Positions 9,621 to 18,140 of a stretch of DNA of 64,000 bases are shown here, piece after piece; position 1 is the first letter of the stretch, and each line of letters opens with the position of its first letter. Made by a program: the position numbers and the translations under genes. The stretch lies in contig CAZFEN010000004.1 in the NCBI GenBank assembly GCA_964517765.1, positions 19,299 through 83,298 of the forward strand, written 5' to 3'. The DNA is from Hydromicrobium sp964517765 (lineage in GTDB: Bacteria > Actinomycetota > Humimicrobiia > Humimicrobiales > Humimicrobiaceae). Under the pieces are notes generated by a model that was not told the origin of the DNA, did no database searches, and saw only the letters and a program-made list of their open reading frames with translations.

Positions 9621-10082
9621 TCAGCGTTCCATCCTGGACTTATATTTCTTAAGTTTCGATGCCAGATCATCATATTTCAGGGCAAGTATCTGAATAGCAA
9701 GATATGCTGCATTTTTTGCGCCATCTATGGATACACAGGCAACAGGAACTCCCGAAGGCATCTGCACCATAGAAAGAAGAGAATCCATTCCGCCCAGGTT
9801 GGATGTTTTTATCGGTACACCTATCACCGGAACAGTAGTATATGAAGCAATCACGCCCGGAAGATGTGCGGCCTTTCCCGCACCGGCAATTATTACTTCT
9901 ATACCTTTATCCTCTATGCTTTTTGCAAACTCTCTGGTTTTATTTGGCATCCTGTGTGCCGAAAGTACATTTATCTCATATTCTACTCCAAATTCCTTTA
10001 AAACATCGGAAGCCTTTTTCATTATGACCTCATCGGAAACACTTCCCATTACAATTGCAACTTTTTTACCGCCTACTGCCAT
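9621..10082 (-). CDS. purE: N5-carboxyaminoimidazole ribonucleotide mutase
   Basis: PurE (class I) moves the carboxyl group from N5-CAIR to give CAIR in purine synthesis. The N-terminal MGSVSDE loop and the SAHRMP motif (near residues 41-46) form the active site. GMDSLLSMVQMPSGVPVA is the conserved C-terminal nucleotide-site segment. Its 153 residues are normal. The start codon overlaps the purD stop by one base. A purK partner is not present here. Confidence 0.95.
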   Translation of the reverse strand: MAVGGKKVAIVMGSVSDEVIMKKASDVLKEFGVEYEINVLSAHRMPNKTREFAKSIEDKGIEVIIAGAGKAAHLPGVIASYTTVPVIGVPIKTSNLGGMDSLLSMVQMPSGVPVACVSIDGAKNAAYLAIQILALKYDDLASKLKKYKSRMER

Positions 10083-11371
10083 TACTCACTCCTCTCTGCT
10101 TTCAGCGCAATATCTTTTCTATACTGCATCCCTCTGAACTTTATTCTGCTTATTGCCGAATATATCTTTTCCCTTACTTCTTTAAAACTGACAGCCTTCG
10201 AAACGACTCCCAGAACTCTTCCTCCGCTTGTTACTATATTTCCATTCTGCATTTTAGTGCCTGCATGGAAAACAATTACATCATCACTGCCTGTAAAATA
10301 ATCCAGTCCTGTGATTATATCACCGCTTGAAGAACTTTCGGGGTATCCTTCGGATGCCGCGACTACACACACACACTTATTCTTGTCCCAATCAAATTGC
10401 TGCCTGTTTAAATTGCCTTCCGCGCATTCTATTAGAATCGGTACCAGGTCCTCCGCCAGTCTTGGCAGTACCACCTGGGTTTCGGGATCACCAAACCTGC
10501 AGTTGTATTCAAGAAGATAGGGTTTATCCTTGCAGATCAGCACCCCTGCATAAAGGATTCCCCTGTATGTGATATTTTCGTTTGCCAGAGCGGCACCAGT
10601 GGGGAAAATGATCTCATTTAAGATCCGGTTGTAAACCTCTTCTTTTAACATTGGTACCGGGCTATAGCTGCCCATGCCGCCGGTATTTTTCCCTTCATCA
10701 TTATCAAATATCCTTTTATAATCCTGTGCCGGATCCATGGGAATGATTTTTTTCCCATCGCATAAGCTTAATATGGAAACTTCATAACCGGTTAAGTATT
10801 CTTCTATTATTATCCGGTCCCCCGAGTTTCCGAATTTGTTCGACACAAAACACTCTTTTATTGCTTCTATCGCCTGGTCCTTATCGATCGCTATGATCAC
10901 ACCTTTTCCTGCTGCAAGACCGTCGGCTTTTACGACTACCGGGAACTCTGTTCTTTTTCCGATATAATCAAGTGCTTCACCGTAATTTTCCCTTGTAAAA
11001 ATAACTCCTTCCGGAATAGGAATATCGTACTTACTCAGCAGTTCCCTGGCAAAGACTTTGCTGCCTTCCATTGCAGCAGCCTGTTTAGTGGGACCAAATA
11101 CTCTTAAATCCTTCTTTTGAAAACAATCGACTATTCCTTCAACGAGTGGCCCTTCAGGTCCGACTACTGTCAAATCTATTTTCCTATCTTCTGCAAACTT
11201 CAGAAGTTCGTTAAAATCATTTTTTGTTGTCTTTATATCAATACACTCGGCAATCTCACCAATACCGCCGTTACCCGGAACCGCGTATATTTTTTCTACC
11301 AGGGGACTTTTTGAAATTTTCCAGACCAGACAATGCTCCCGACCCCCACTGCCTATGACAAGTACTTTCAA
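10082..11371 (-). CDS. purD: Phosphoribosylamine-glycine ligase
   Basis: PurD is the ATP-grasp enzyme that joins glycine to phosphoribosylamine. The Rossmann N-terminus VIGSGGREHCLVWKI is diagnostic. The ATP-grasp core includes VVKADGLAAGKGV (near residue 146). The metal and substrate segment is YNCRFGDPETQV (near 290). Its 429 residues are full length. It lies between purA (23 nt upstream) and purE (1-nt overlap). Confidence 0.96.
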   Translation of the reverse strand: MKVLVIGSGGREHCLVWKISKSPLVEKIYAVPGNGGIGEIAECIDIKTTKNDFNELLKFAEDRKIDLTVVGPEGPLVEGIVDCFQKKDLRVFGPTKQAAAMEGSKVFARELLSKYDIPIPEGVIFTRENYGEALDYIGKRTEFPVVVKADGLAAGKGVIIAIDKDQAIEAIKECFVSNKFGNSGDRIIIEEYLTGYEVSILSLCDGKKIIPMDPAQDYKRIFDNDEGKNTGGMGSYSPVPMLKEEVYNRILNEIIFPTGAALANENITYRGILYAGVLICKDKPYLLEYNCRFGDPETQVVLPRLAEDLVPILIECAEGNLNRQQFDWDKNKCVCVVAASEGYPESSSSGDIITGLDYFTGSDDVIVFHAGTKMQNGNIVTSGGRVLGVVSKAVSFKEVREKIYSAISRIKFRGMQYRKDIALKAERSE

Positions 11372-11393
11372 TTTTATCCTTCTGTTATATTTA

Positions 11394-12731
11394 TTAAATT
11401 ATAAGAGTCGACCTTCCGGTCTGATCGAATAATCTGCCTTTAAGGTTATCGTCTCTCAGGATGATTTTACTCCTTTCGGCACCCACGCTTATCATAGATA
11501 CCGGGACCTTTATAATTCTTTCGATATTTTTTATATAATCCTGAGCAGGTTTGGGCAGATCCTCAAAATTTTTTACCTTACTTATATCCTCGCTCCAGCA
11601 TTCGAACTCTTCGTATACTGGCTGGCATTTATGCAGAATCGTCTGGTGGCAGGGCATATCATTATAAATCTTTCCTTCATATTTATAACCGGTACAAATC
11701 TTTATTTTTTCAAAGCCCGTAAGCACATCAAGCTTAGTCAGTGCGACACTATCTATTGTGTTTACCATAACCGAATATTTCAATATGATCGCATCCAGCC
11801 ATCCGCATCTCCTTGGCCTTCCTGTGGTGGTCCCGTACTCATGGCCTTTCTCCCGCATATAGTCACCTATTTTACTACTCTCTTCAGTAGGAAAAGGACC
11901 CGACCCAACTCTCGTTGTATATGCCTTGACTACACCGATTATTTCATCCAACCTCGCCGGACCAACCCCAGCCCCAACACAGATACCACCTGCAACAGTG
12001 GAGGAAGATGTTACGTAGGGGTAAGTTCCGTGATCGATATCCAGCATGGTACCCTGTGCACCTTCGAACAATACTCTTTTATTCCTGTCCAGAGCTTCGC
12101 TTATAAGAAATGTGGTATCGACGATATATTTTCCAATACGTTTCCCATACTTTACGTATTCGGCAAAAACTTCGTCCGGGTTAAGAGGATCAAGTCCGTA
12201 AATTTTTTCCATTATCGCATTATTTAATTTCAGGGATTCTTCAAGTTTGGTTCTAAATATCTTCAGATCCTGAAGATCCTGAGTCCTGATACCTGATCTT
12301 AAAGCTTTATCCGCATATACAGGACCTATGCCTTTATGTGTCGTACCGATTTTGGATTTACCCAGTCTGTGTTCGGCGGCTTTATCCAGCATTATGTGAT
12401 ATGGCATAACCAGATGTGCGTTGCAACTTATCTTTAAGTTATCAGTATTTATCCCTTTTCCTTCCAGGCTGTCCAGCTCTTCTATCAGCACTTCCGGATT
12501 TAAAACCACCCCGTTACCTATAACACAGGTGACATCCGGATATAAAATTCCTGATGGAATCAGATGAAGTTTGAATTCATCGCTCCCTTTAACTACAGTA
12601 TGACCGGCATTGTTTCCACCCTGAAACCTTACTACCATATCCACACTGCTTGAAAGCATATCGACAATTCTTCCTTTTCCTTCATCGCCCCATTGGGAAC
12701 CAATAATAGCTATACCGGGCATTTCACTCAC
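11394..12731 (-). CDS. purA: Adenylosuccinate synthetase
   Basis: PurA uses GTP and aspartate to convert IMP to adenylosuccinate. The P-loop IIGSQWGDEGKG is at residues 9-20 and the family motif FQGGNNAGHT follows. The lysine-containing GTTHKGIGPVY loop and the C-terminal VSMISVGAERSKII stretch are also present. An alternative ATG lies three codons downstream at MPGIAI. The gene overlaps dnaB by 8 nt. A purB gene is not in the window. Confidence 0.96.
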   Translation of the reverse strand: MSEMPGIAIIGSQWGDEGKGRIVDMLSSSVDMVVRFQGGNNAGHTVVKGSDEFKLHLIPSGILYPDVTCVIGNGVVLNPEVLIEELDSLEGKGINTDNLKISCNAHLVMPYHIMLDKAAEHRLGKSKIGTTHKGIGPVYADKALRSGIRTQDLQDLKIFRTKLEESLKLNNAIMEKIYGLDPLNPDEVFAEYVKYGKRIGKYIVDTTFLISEALDRNKRVLFEGAQGTMLDIDHGTYPYVTSSSTVAGGICVGAGVGPARLDEIIGVVKAYTTRVGSGPFPTEESSKIGDYMREKGHEYGTTTGRPRRCGWLDAIILKYSVMVNTIDSVALTKLDVLTGFEKIKICTGYKYEGKIYNDMPCHQTILHKCQPVYEEFECWSEDISKVKNFEDLPKPAQDYIKNIERIIKVPVSMISVGAERSKIILRDDNLKGRLFDQTGRSTLII

Positions 12732-14133
12732 TCCTGTCTTCGGTTTGATAAGACTCGCTTAAATTTGAAAATAGTGCAAATTTCTTATTAAATTGCAGAT
12801 TCAATTTACCTGTGGGACCGTTTCTATGCTTGGCAATCATGATCTCAGCTTTTCCTATATTTCCTTCTTCCTTCTCATAATATTCGTCTCTATATATAAA
12901 TGCGACCACATCCGCATCCTGTTCAATGGAACCCGATTCTCTCAGGTCGGCCAGTATCGGCCTTTTATTCTCCCTCTTTTCTACTTCTCTTGAAAGCTGT
13001 GATACCGCCACTACCGGAATATTCAACTCTTTGGCAATACCTTTGAGGTTCTGCGATATTTCGGTTATCTCGAGTACTTTATTCCCCCTGTAATTCGTGG
13101 TTGACTGCATAAGCTGCAGGTAGTCGACGATTATTAATTTTACATTGTTGGTGCTTACCATCATACGGGCCCTGGATCGGAGATCCATCACGGTTAAAAA
13201 TGCAGTATCGTCAATAAATATCTGGCAATCTGCCAGTTTCTCGACAGCTCTCGCAAGCTGGGTCCATTCTTCATCCTTTATTTTTCCGTCCCTGACTCTC
13301 TGCAGGTCTATTTTTGACTCTGCACTCATCAATCTTAATGCCAGCTGCTGTTTTGACATTTCCAGTGAAAAAATAGCTATGGGAAGTTTCTCTCTCATTG
13401 CTATATGCCTGGCTACACCCATCACAAAAGAAGTCTTGCCCATTCCGGGCCTTGACGCTACAATGATTAGATCAGAATTCTGGAAACCCGAGGTCAACCG
13501 ATCAAAATCTATATACCCCGAAGGTATACCGGATATGCTTGAACTGGCTTCGTGTAAAACTTCTACCTGTTCATAAACTTCCGAAACAATATCCTTCATT
13601 GTTGAAATCTTATCTCTGGTACCTGTCCTGTTAAGGTCCTGATATATTGAAAATATAAGCTGCTGCGACCTGTCTACGGTTGAATACAGATCCTCAGGAA
13701 TTTCATAACCCATTGTTGCTATTTCGGTAGCAGCATAAATCAATTTTCTTAAGATAGAATGACTTCTTACAATCTGGGCATAATACTGAGCATTGGCCGC
13801 CAGAGGAATATTGCTTATAAGAGAATGGATAAAAGTTTTACCTCCAACCTCATCAAGCAAACCTTTTTTATTTAGCTGGTCCGCCACTGTTATAGGATCG
13901 GCAGGTTCTCCTTTTATGTACAATTCTATTATTGTATTGAATACTTCCTGGTTGGATTTTCTATAAAAATCTTCTGAAGCTACGATTTCGATTACAGATA
14001 CTATAGCATCTCTTGAAATCAACATAGAACCAAGAAGGGATTCTTCGGCTTCTATATTATAAGGAGGTATTCTCTCCAGTTTACTGGTATCAAGAGGATA
14101 AAGCTTTCCCTCTTTTTTCATTTGCTCTCGCAT
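12724..14133 (-). CDS. dnaB: Replicative DNA helicase DnaB
   Basis: DnaB is the hexameric fork helicase. The N-terminal helical collar begins with PPYNIEAEESLLGSML (about residues 23-38). The RecA-like motor domain has Walker A ASRPGMGKTSF (near 225), the SLEMSKQQLALRLM stretch, Walker B LIIVDYLQLM and DLRESGSIEQDADVV. Its 469 residues are normal and no intein is seen. It starts 3 nt after rplI ends, in the conserved rpsF-ssb-rpsR-rplI-dnaB order. Confidence 0.97.
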   Translation of the reverse strand: MREQMKKEGKLYPLDTSKLERIPPYNIEAEESLLGSMLISRDAIVSVIEIVASEDFYRKSNQEVFNTIIELYIKGEPADPITVADQLNKKGLLDEVGGKTFIHSLISNIPLAANAQYYAQIVRSHSILRKLIYAATEIATMGYEIPEDLYSTVDRSQQLIFSIYQDLNRTGTRDKISTMKDIVSEVYEQVEVLHEASSSISGIPSGYIDFDRLTSGFQNSDLIIVASRPGMGKTSFVMGVARHIAMREKLPIAIFSLEMSKQQLALRLMSAESKIDLQRVRDGKIKDEEWTQLARAVEKLADCQIFIDDTAFLTVMDLRSRARMMVSTNNVKLIIVDYLQLMQSTTNYRGNKVLEITEISQNLKGIAKELNIPVVAVSQLSREVEKRENKRPILADLRESGSIEQDADVVAFIYRDEYYEKEEGNIGKAEIMIAKHRNGPTGKLNLQFNKKFALFSNLSESYQTEDRSE

Positions 14134-14136
14134 AAG

Positions 14137-14814
14137 TTACTTTTTTTTATCTTTTGATTTGGATTTAGCCTTTGCCTTTTCTTCTTCCTCTATCTCTGCT
14201 TTATCCGGACTTTCTTTGCCTCTGGCATCCTGTTTATCTTCTTTACTTTTATCTTTATCTTTAACTTTCTCTTTTTCTTTTCCTTCTTCTACCTGTTTTT
14301 CTTCTTCTGTCAGACCTTCGGATTTCTCTTTTTCCGCCTTATGCGTCTCTATTAATTCTTTTGATTCTTCATCCGGTTCCACTTTTACTTTTACATAACT
14401 CTTGACTTCTTTATATAACTTTAGTTCTATATCATATTCTCCCAATTCTTTTATATGCTCCTGCATATCTACTTTTTTCCTATCTATTTCGATCTTTCTA
14501 TCTTCAAAGATTTTTTCGGCGATATCTTTATTTGTTATGGATCCATAAAGTTTCCCCTCTTCGCCGGTCTTTACAATAAAAGTTACCTCGAGTTTTCCCA
14601 GCTTCCCGGCAAGTTCTTCCGCTTCTTTTATATTTCTGGCTTCAACTTTTATCGCGGCTTTCTTTACCAGTTCCATTTGATTTATATTACCCCTGGTCGC
14701 AGGCAATGCTACACTATTGGGTATTAAATAATTATTTGCATAGCCTGATTTTACTTCTACGATATCTCCTATGTCTCCCAATTTTTCATAATATTTAGTA
14801 AGTATGACTTTCAA
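14137..14814 (-). CDS. rplI: Ribosomal protein bL9 with a long charged C-terminal tail
   Basis: The first ~148 residues are an ordinary bL9: the N-terminal domain MKVILTKYYEKLGDIGDIV with GYANNYLIP, a connecting helix, and the C-terminal domain with GKLYGSITNKDI. After about residue 148 the protein continues for some 75 residues made almost only of Lys, Glu, Asp, Ser and Ala, ending in KSKSKDKKK. Typical bL9 is about 150 residues. The tail is probably disordered; its role is unknown. The opposite-strand ORF at 14159-14398 is only the mirror of this low-complexity tail. Confidence 0.94.
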   Translation of the reverse strand: MKVILTKYYEKLGDIGDIVEVKSGYANNYLIPNSVALPATRGNINQMELVKKAAIKVEARNIKEAEELAGKLGKLEVTFIVKTGEEGKLYGSITNKDIAEKIFEDRKIEIDRKKVDMQEHIKELGEYDIELKLYKEVKSYVKVKVEPDEESKELIETHKAEKEKSEGLTEEEKQVEEGKEKEKVKDKDKSKEDKQDARGKESPDKAEIEEEEKAKAKSKSKDKKK

Positions 14815-14983
14815 ATTTTCCTCCTATCTTCTACCTTAAAACTGCTATCTATTTTTATCTTCAATAAATTTGCTTCATAAAATCAACAAGTCCCGGACAC
14901 TTCAGGATTAATAACCAGACATAATCTCCCTGGAAAAAAATGGTAAAAATACCTATCCGGGTAAAACGAACCAAAAAATTTGA

Positions 14984-15265
14984 TTATCTTTTAAAATAAG
15001 GCATAAGAGCAATAACTCTTGCTCTTTTTACAGCCATGGCTATTTTTCTCTGGTGCTGTACGCAATTTCCTGTAGATCTTTTTGGCCTTATTTTACCTTT
15101 ATCCGAAATAAATTTTTCAAGCAAGCTTGTATTCTTATAATCTATGTTTTCAATATTTTCCTTGCAGAAATAACAGAATCTCTTTCTCTGCCTTAAATTA
15201 AGCATAGAACCGCTTGCACTTCTGAGATTTTTTTCATTCCTGTCATTTTTATTTTTTCTAGCCAA
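14984..15265 (-). CDS. rpsR: Ribosomal protein bS18
   Basis: bS18 binds the small-subunit platform with bS6. The segment RQRKRFCYFCKENIENIDYKN is the family's core, followed by ISDKGKIRPKRSTGNCVQHQRK and the basic AVKRARVIALMPY. Its 93 residues fit the family. It is separated from rplI by 169 nt of AT-rich DNA in which I see no clear terminator. Confidence 0.95.
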   Translation of the reverse strand: MARKNKNDRNEKNLRSASGSMLNLRQRKRFCYFCKENIENIDYKNTSLLEKFISDKGKIRPKRSTGNCVQHQRKIAMAVKRARVIALMPYFKR

Positions 15266-15300
15266 TTAAAGTCTCTCCTTTTATTTAAATTAAACTATAT

Positions 15301-15882
15301 TTAAAATGGTATATCCTCATCGCTAAAATCAGCTTCTTCTATACTGCTTTCACCGGATACACCTTTNNNNNNNNNNNNNNNNNNNNNNNNNNNNNNNNNN
15401 NNNNNNNNNNNNNNNNNNNNNNNNNNNNNNNNNNNNNNNNNNNNNNNNNNNNNNNNNNNNNNNNNNCCGGATACACCTTTACCGGATACTTTTCCACCAG
15501 ATATTCCCTCTTCAGCCTTTGGATTTTTCTCGATTTTACAGGAAGCAAATTCCAGACTGGGTGCCACAACATTTGCAACTATTCTTACCGTAGATCTTTT
15601 CTGACCCTCTTTGCTTTCCCAGCTATCCTGTGCAAGCCTGCCCGAAACCAGTACCCTGTCCCCTTTATTCAAGCTTTCGGCACAGTTCTCAGCCAGTTTG
15701 TACCAGGCAGTAACGTTAAAGAAGTCAACCTGGGTTTCCCATTCACCGGAAGTCTTGTTCTGAATACTCCGGTTAACAGCCAGCCCAAAGCTTACTACCG
15801 CAGTACCATTCGGAGTAAATCTAAGTTCGGGGTCCCTCGTTAAATTTCCAAGAATAGTCGTATTATTAACACCAAAAGCCAT
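15301..15882 (-). CDS. ssb: Single-stranded DNA-binding protein (interrupted by an assembly gap)
   Basis: The N-terminal OB fold is clear: NNTTILGNLTRDPELRFTPN and the typical VDFFNVTAWYKLAENCAESL. The C-terminus ends in the acidic tip FSDEDIPF that recruits partner proteins. The linker contains glycine-serine repeats of the form GKGVSG and a 100-N gap (15367-15466). Removing the gap and one copy of the 14-bp flanking repeat (114 bases in all) keeps the frame and would give about 155 residues, a usual SSB length. The true number of repeat units is uncertain. Confidence 0.93.
   Translation of the reverse strand: MAFGVNNTTILGNLTRDPELRFTPNGTAVVSFGLAVNRSIQNKTSGEWETQVDFFNVTAWYKLAENCAESLNKGDRVLVSGRLAQDSWESKEGQKRSTVRIVANVVAPSLEFASCKIEKNPKAEEGISGGKVSGKGVSXXXXXXXXXXXXXXXXXXXXXXXXXXXXXXXXXXKGVSGESSIEEADFSDEDIPF
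15367..15466. other. 100-N assembly gap flanked by a 14-bp direct repeat
   Basis: The bases CCGGATACACCTTT occur immediately before (15353-15366) and after (15467-15480) the N run. This is the pattern of two contig ends that overlap but were joined with a default 100-N spacer, here inside the repeated linker of ssb. Confidence 0.9.
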
Positions 15883-15917
15883 GATAATCCACCTTCTTCT
15901 GATTAATTTATAATCAT

Positions 15918-16208
15918 TTAAGACTGCTCGTTTTTTACGATCAGATGACGCAGTATCTTATCATTGATTTTATTTACTCTATCCAGTTCGGAAATAGCAG
16001 CATTTTTACCGCTAAAATAGATTATGATATAGTAACCGCTCTCCTGTTTTTTGATAGGATATGCCAGCTTCCGAATTCCCCATTTATCGATATCGGAAAT
16101 CTTACCTTTTTCTTTTTCGATTATTGAGGTAATTTTAGATAATTCTGTATCGACAACTTCTTCTTCAAGTGATGGGTCGAATATGACCACTAACTCATAA
16201 TTTCTCAA
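15918..16208 (-). CDS. rpsF: Ribosomal protein bS6
   Basis: bS6 forms a heterodimer with bS18 on the 30S platform. The N-terminus MRNYELVVIFDPSLEEE and the segment GIRKLAYPIKKQESGYYII are characteristic. Its 96 residues are the normal length. The start codon is TTG at 16208, supported by a GGAGG ribosome binding site 8 nt upstream (16217-16221). It is first in a long minus-strand operon extending through dnaB and the pur genes. Confidence 0.95.
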   Translation of the reverse strand: MRNYELVVIFDPSLEEEVVDTELSKITSIIEKEKGKISDIDKWGIRKLAYPIKKQESGYYIIIYFSGKNAAISELDRVNKINDKILRHLIVKNEQS

Positions 16209-16213
16209 TCTCT

Positions 16214-16265
16214 GATCCTCCTATGGACTAATTTAAAAAATTAGGTTCTGCCGGTATAGCAGAAC
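16214..16265 (-). promoter_or_regulatory. Structured 5' leader of rpsF (candidate S6:S18 autoregulatory RNA)
   Basis: On the minus strand two hairpins stand in tandem before the ribosome binding site. The first has perfect 7-bp arms GTTCTGC/GCAGAAC (16245-16265) around the loop TATACCG, which holds a CCG. The second has perfect 7-bp arms CTAATTT/AAATTAG (16228-16244). Leaders of rpsF in many bacteria bind the S6:S18 complex through a CCG-containing stem-loop. The assignment here is by resemblance only. Confidence 0.5.
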
Positions 16266-16326
16266 AGAAAGATAATAAGACAAAAAAGATATTTTTTAAT
16301 TTTTCACCCTTATTACCATTAGGCAT

Positions 16327-16332
16327 ATTATA
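16327..16332 (-). promoter_or_regulatory. Extended -10 element upstream of rpsF
   Basis: The minus strand reads TGTTATAAT: a consensus TATAAT preceded by TGn. It lies about 120 nt upstream of the rpsF start and downstream of the mscS stop. A convincing -35 hexamer is not visible, which fits an extended -10 promoter. Confidence 0.5.
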
Positions 16333-16414
16333 ACATTTGAAACCAATAATCAATAATTAATTATGGTGAAATCTCACTGTTCCAGTTGAAATTTTTAACA
16401 AATACGAATTTACC

Positions 16415-17290
16415 TTAATCTTTGTTTCTCAGATATATATTTGTACATGGATAAGGAATCTCAATGCCCAGCAAGTCAAATTTATCTTTTATTCTCTTTC
16501 TTAGCTGCTTCCCAATAGTCCACTGTTCGGCAGGTTTTACCTTGCAGATAACGGTAAACACAACTGCTGAATCTCCAAGCTCGCTCACACCGCCATCGCC
16601 CAGGATAGTCGGCCTCTCTAAAATGGAATCCCTGTACTTCTTATCTTCCATCAGATCATTAAATATTCCTTCCAGGACTTCAACTACTCTATCCGTATTT
16701 TCACTGTAATGGACACTTACATTTACCAGAGCTCTTGACCATGTATGGGTAAGGTTGCTTAACCTGGTAATCTCACCATTAGGTATAAAGTGAAGAGCTC
16801 CCTCTATATCTCTTATTACCGTAGTTCTTAGATTAAACTTTTCAACAATACCTGAGGCATCTCCTATGGTTATAATGTCATTTATCTGGTACCACTGCTC
16901 CAGCAGAATAAACGTCCCGTTTATTAAATCCTTTATAAGGCTCTGGGCACCAAAACCAATTACAATACCAACAACCCCGACACCTGCAAGTAAAGGAGTG
17001 ATGCTTATCCCAATCTGATCGGCAATTACTAACATAGCAGCTACTGCTGAGATTACAATTATCAAATTAGATATGACACTTGTAAGAGTATAAGTACGTT
17101 TCTTGATTATCATTTTTTCATCGCTGATTTTTCTTTTAACCAGTCTTCTTATTCGGCTGGTAATAATTTTAACTATAACTATTACTACCAGTAGAGCGGC
17201 AACGATTATTATTATATTGAGCCAATTATTCAAGAAATTTTTAAAAATATTAACTGTGACAGTTTGTAAAGAATCAGTATTGTTTTCCAT
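16415..17290 (-). CDS. MscS-family mechanosensitive ion channel
   Basis: Small-conductance mechanosensitive channels release solutes on hypo-osmotic shock. Three hydrophobic segments are visible: residues about 19-45, about 70-95, and the pore helix region LLAGVGVVGIVIGFGAQSLIKDL with the Gly/Ala pattern typical of MscS TM3. The cytoplasmic beta domain contains GTFILLEQWYQINDII and FIPNGEITRLSNLTH. Its 291 residues are in the range of short MscS proteins. It stands alone between the histidine phosphatase and the rpsF promoter. Confidence 0.92.
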   Translation of the reverse strand: MENNTDSLQTVTVNIFKNFLNNWLNIIIIVAALLVVIVIVKIITSRIRRLVKRKISDEKMIIKKRTYTLTSVISNLIIVISAVAAMLVIADQIGISITPLLAGVGVVGIVIGFGAQSLIKDLINGTFILLEQWYQINDIITIGDASGIVEKFNLRTTVIRDIEGALHFIPNGEITRLSNLTHTWSRALVNVSVHYSENTDRVVEVLEGIFNDLMEDKKYRDSILERPTILGDGGVSELGDSAVVFTVICKVKPAEQWTIGKQLRKRIKDKFDLLGIEIPYPCTNIYLRNKD

Positions 17291-17357
17291 TTCTTATACA
17301 CCTCTTTAATTTATTATTTCAGTTTTAAATTTAGTAGATTTTTATACTTAAGGTAAT

Positions 17358-18032
17358 TTAATTTTTGTCTTTAAGACCACTATAGACTTCGATGACTTTA
17401 TCTTCCCTTTCATCATATATGGGACTGAAATGACCCGTATAATTTATTGCTGAAATATATGGAAATCCTTTATCTATTACAACAATATTTATTGCTCCCT
17501 GTTTCTGGATTATGGATCTCCACCTGGACAGGGGTATTTGAAGCCAGTTTGCCAGTAGTGAAAATATTATTCCTCCATGAGTTATTACCGCAACACTGCT
17601 TTTATCTTCATTCTCGTTTATTATATTATCGATTTCAGCAATAGCTCTCTCCTGTACCTGTTTAAAACTTTCTCCTTCCGTAGGTCGGCTGTTGTAAGGG
17701 TCCTTTAGCCATTGCTGATAGTCATCATGAAACTCTATATTTATATCGCTGAATTTCAATCCTTCCCATTTACCAAAATATATTTCTTTTAAATTTTCTC
17801 TCACTATTACCTTTAAACCTTTACTCTCCCCTATAATGTTTGCCGTATCCGCAGCTCGTTTTAAGGGACTGCTGTAAATATTAGAAAGATTTACTCTTGA
17901 AAGATACTTTGCTGCACTCTCCGCCTGCCGGATACCCTCCCTGGTCAGACCAATATCATGGTCCCCCTGATATCTTCCCTCTTTATTCCATAACGTCTGC
18001 CCGTGTCTGATTAAAAAGAATTTTACGCCCAT
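17358..18032 (-). CDS. Histidine phosphatase family protein (phosphoglycerate-mutase-like)
   Basis: The phosphohistidine motif LIRHGQTLWN is at residues 7-16, followed by DIGLTREGIRQAESAA and SPLKRAADTA with the second active-site Arg. The proton donor Glu lies in YFGKWEG, and the second His in AVITHGGII. At 224 residues it could be a cofactor-dependent phosphoglycerate mutase, an alpha-ribazole phosphatase or a general phosphatase. The neighbours do not decide between these. Confidence 0.88.
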   Translation of the reverse strand: MGVKFFLIRHGQTLWNKEGRYQGDHDIGLTREGIRQAESAAKYLSRVNLSNIYSSPLKRAADTANIIGESKGLKVIVRENLKEIYFGKWEGLKFSDINIEFHDDYQQWLKDPYNSRPTEGESFKQVQERAIAEIDNIINENEDKSSVAVITHGGIIFSLLANWLQIPLSRWRSIIQKQGAINIVVIDKGFPYISAINYTGHFSPIYDEREDKVIEVYSGLKDKN

Positions 18033-18140
18033 AACGCTGTCCCCTTGCTTCTTTTTGAATTGTTAAAAATTTAAAATGGGCATTGATATTCCTATCATTG
18101 CACCCATTATAAGAGATATTTGTTTGCCTTGAAATACCTA

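Noticed and set aside
9599..9673. N-terminal extension of the pstB frame
   Set aside because: It overlaps the end of purE and has no PstB similarity.
14159..14398. 79-codon Ser/Phe/Leu-rich frame opposite rplI
   Set aside because: It is the complement of the Lys/Glu-rich bL9 tail, a composition artefact.
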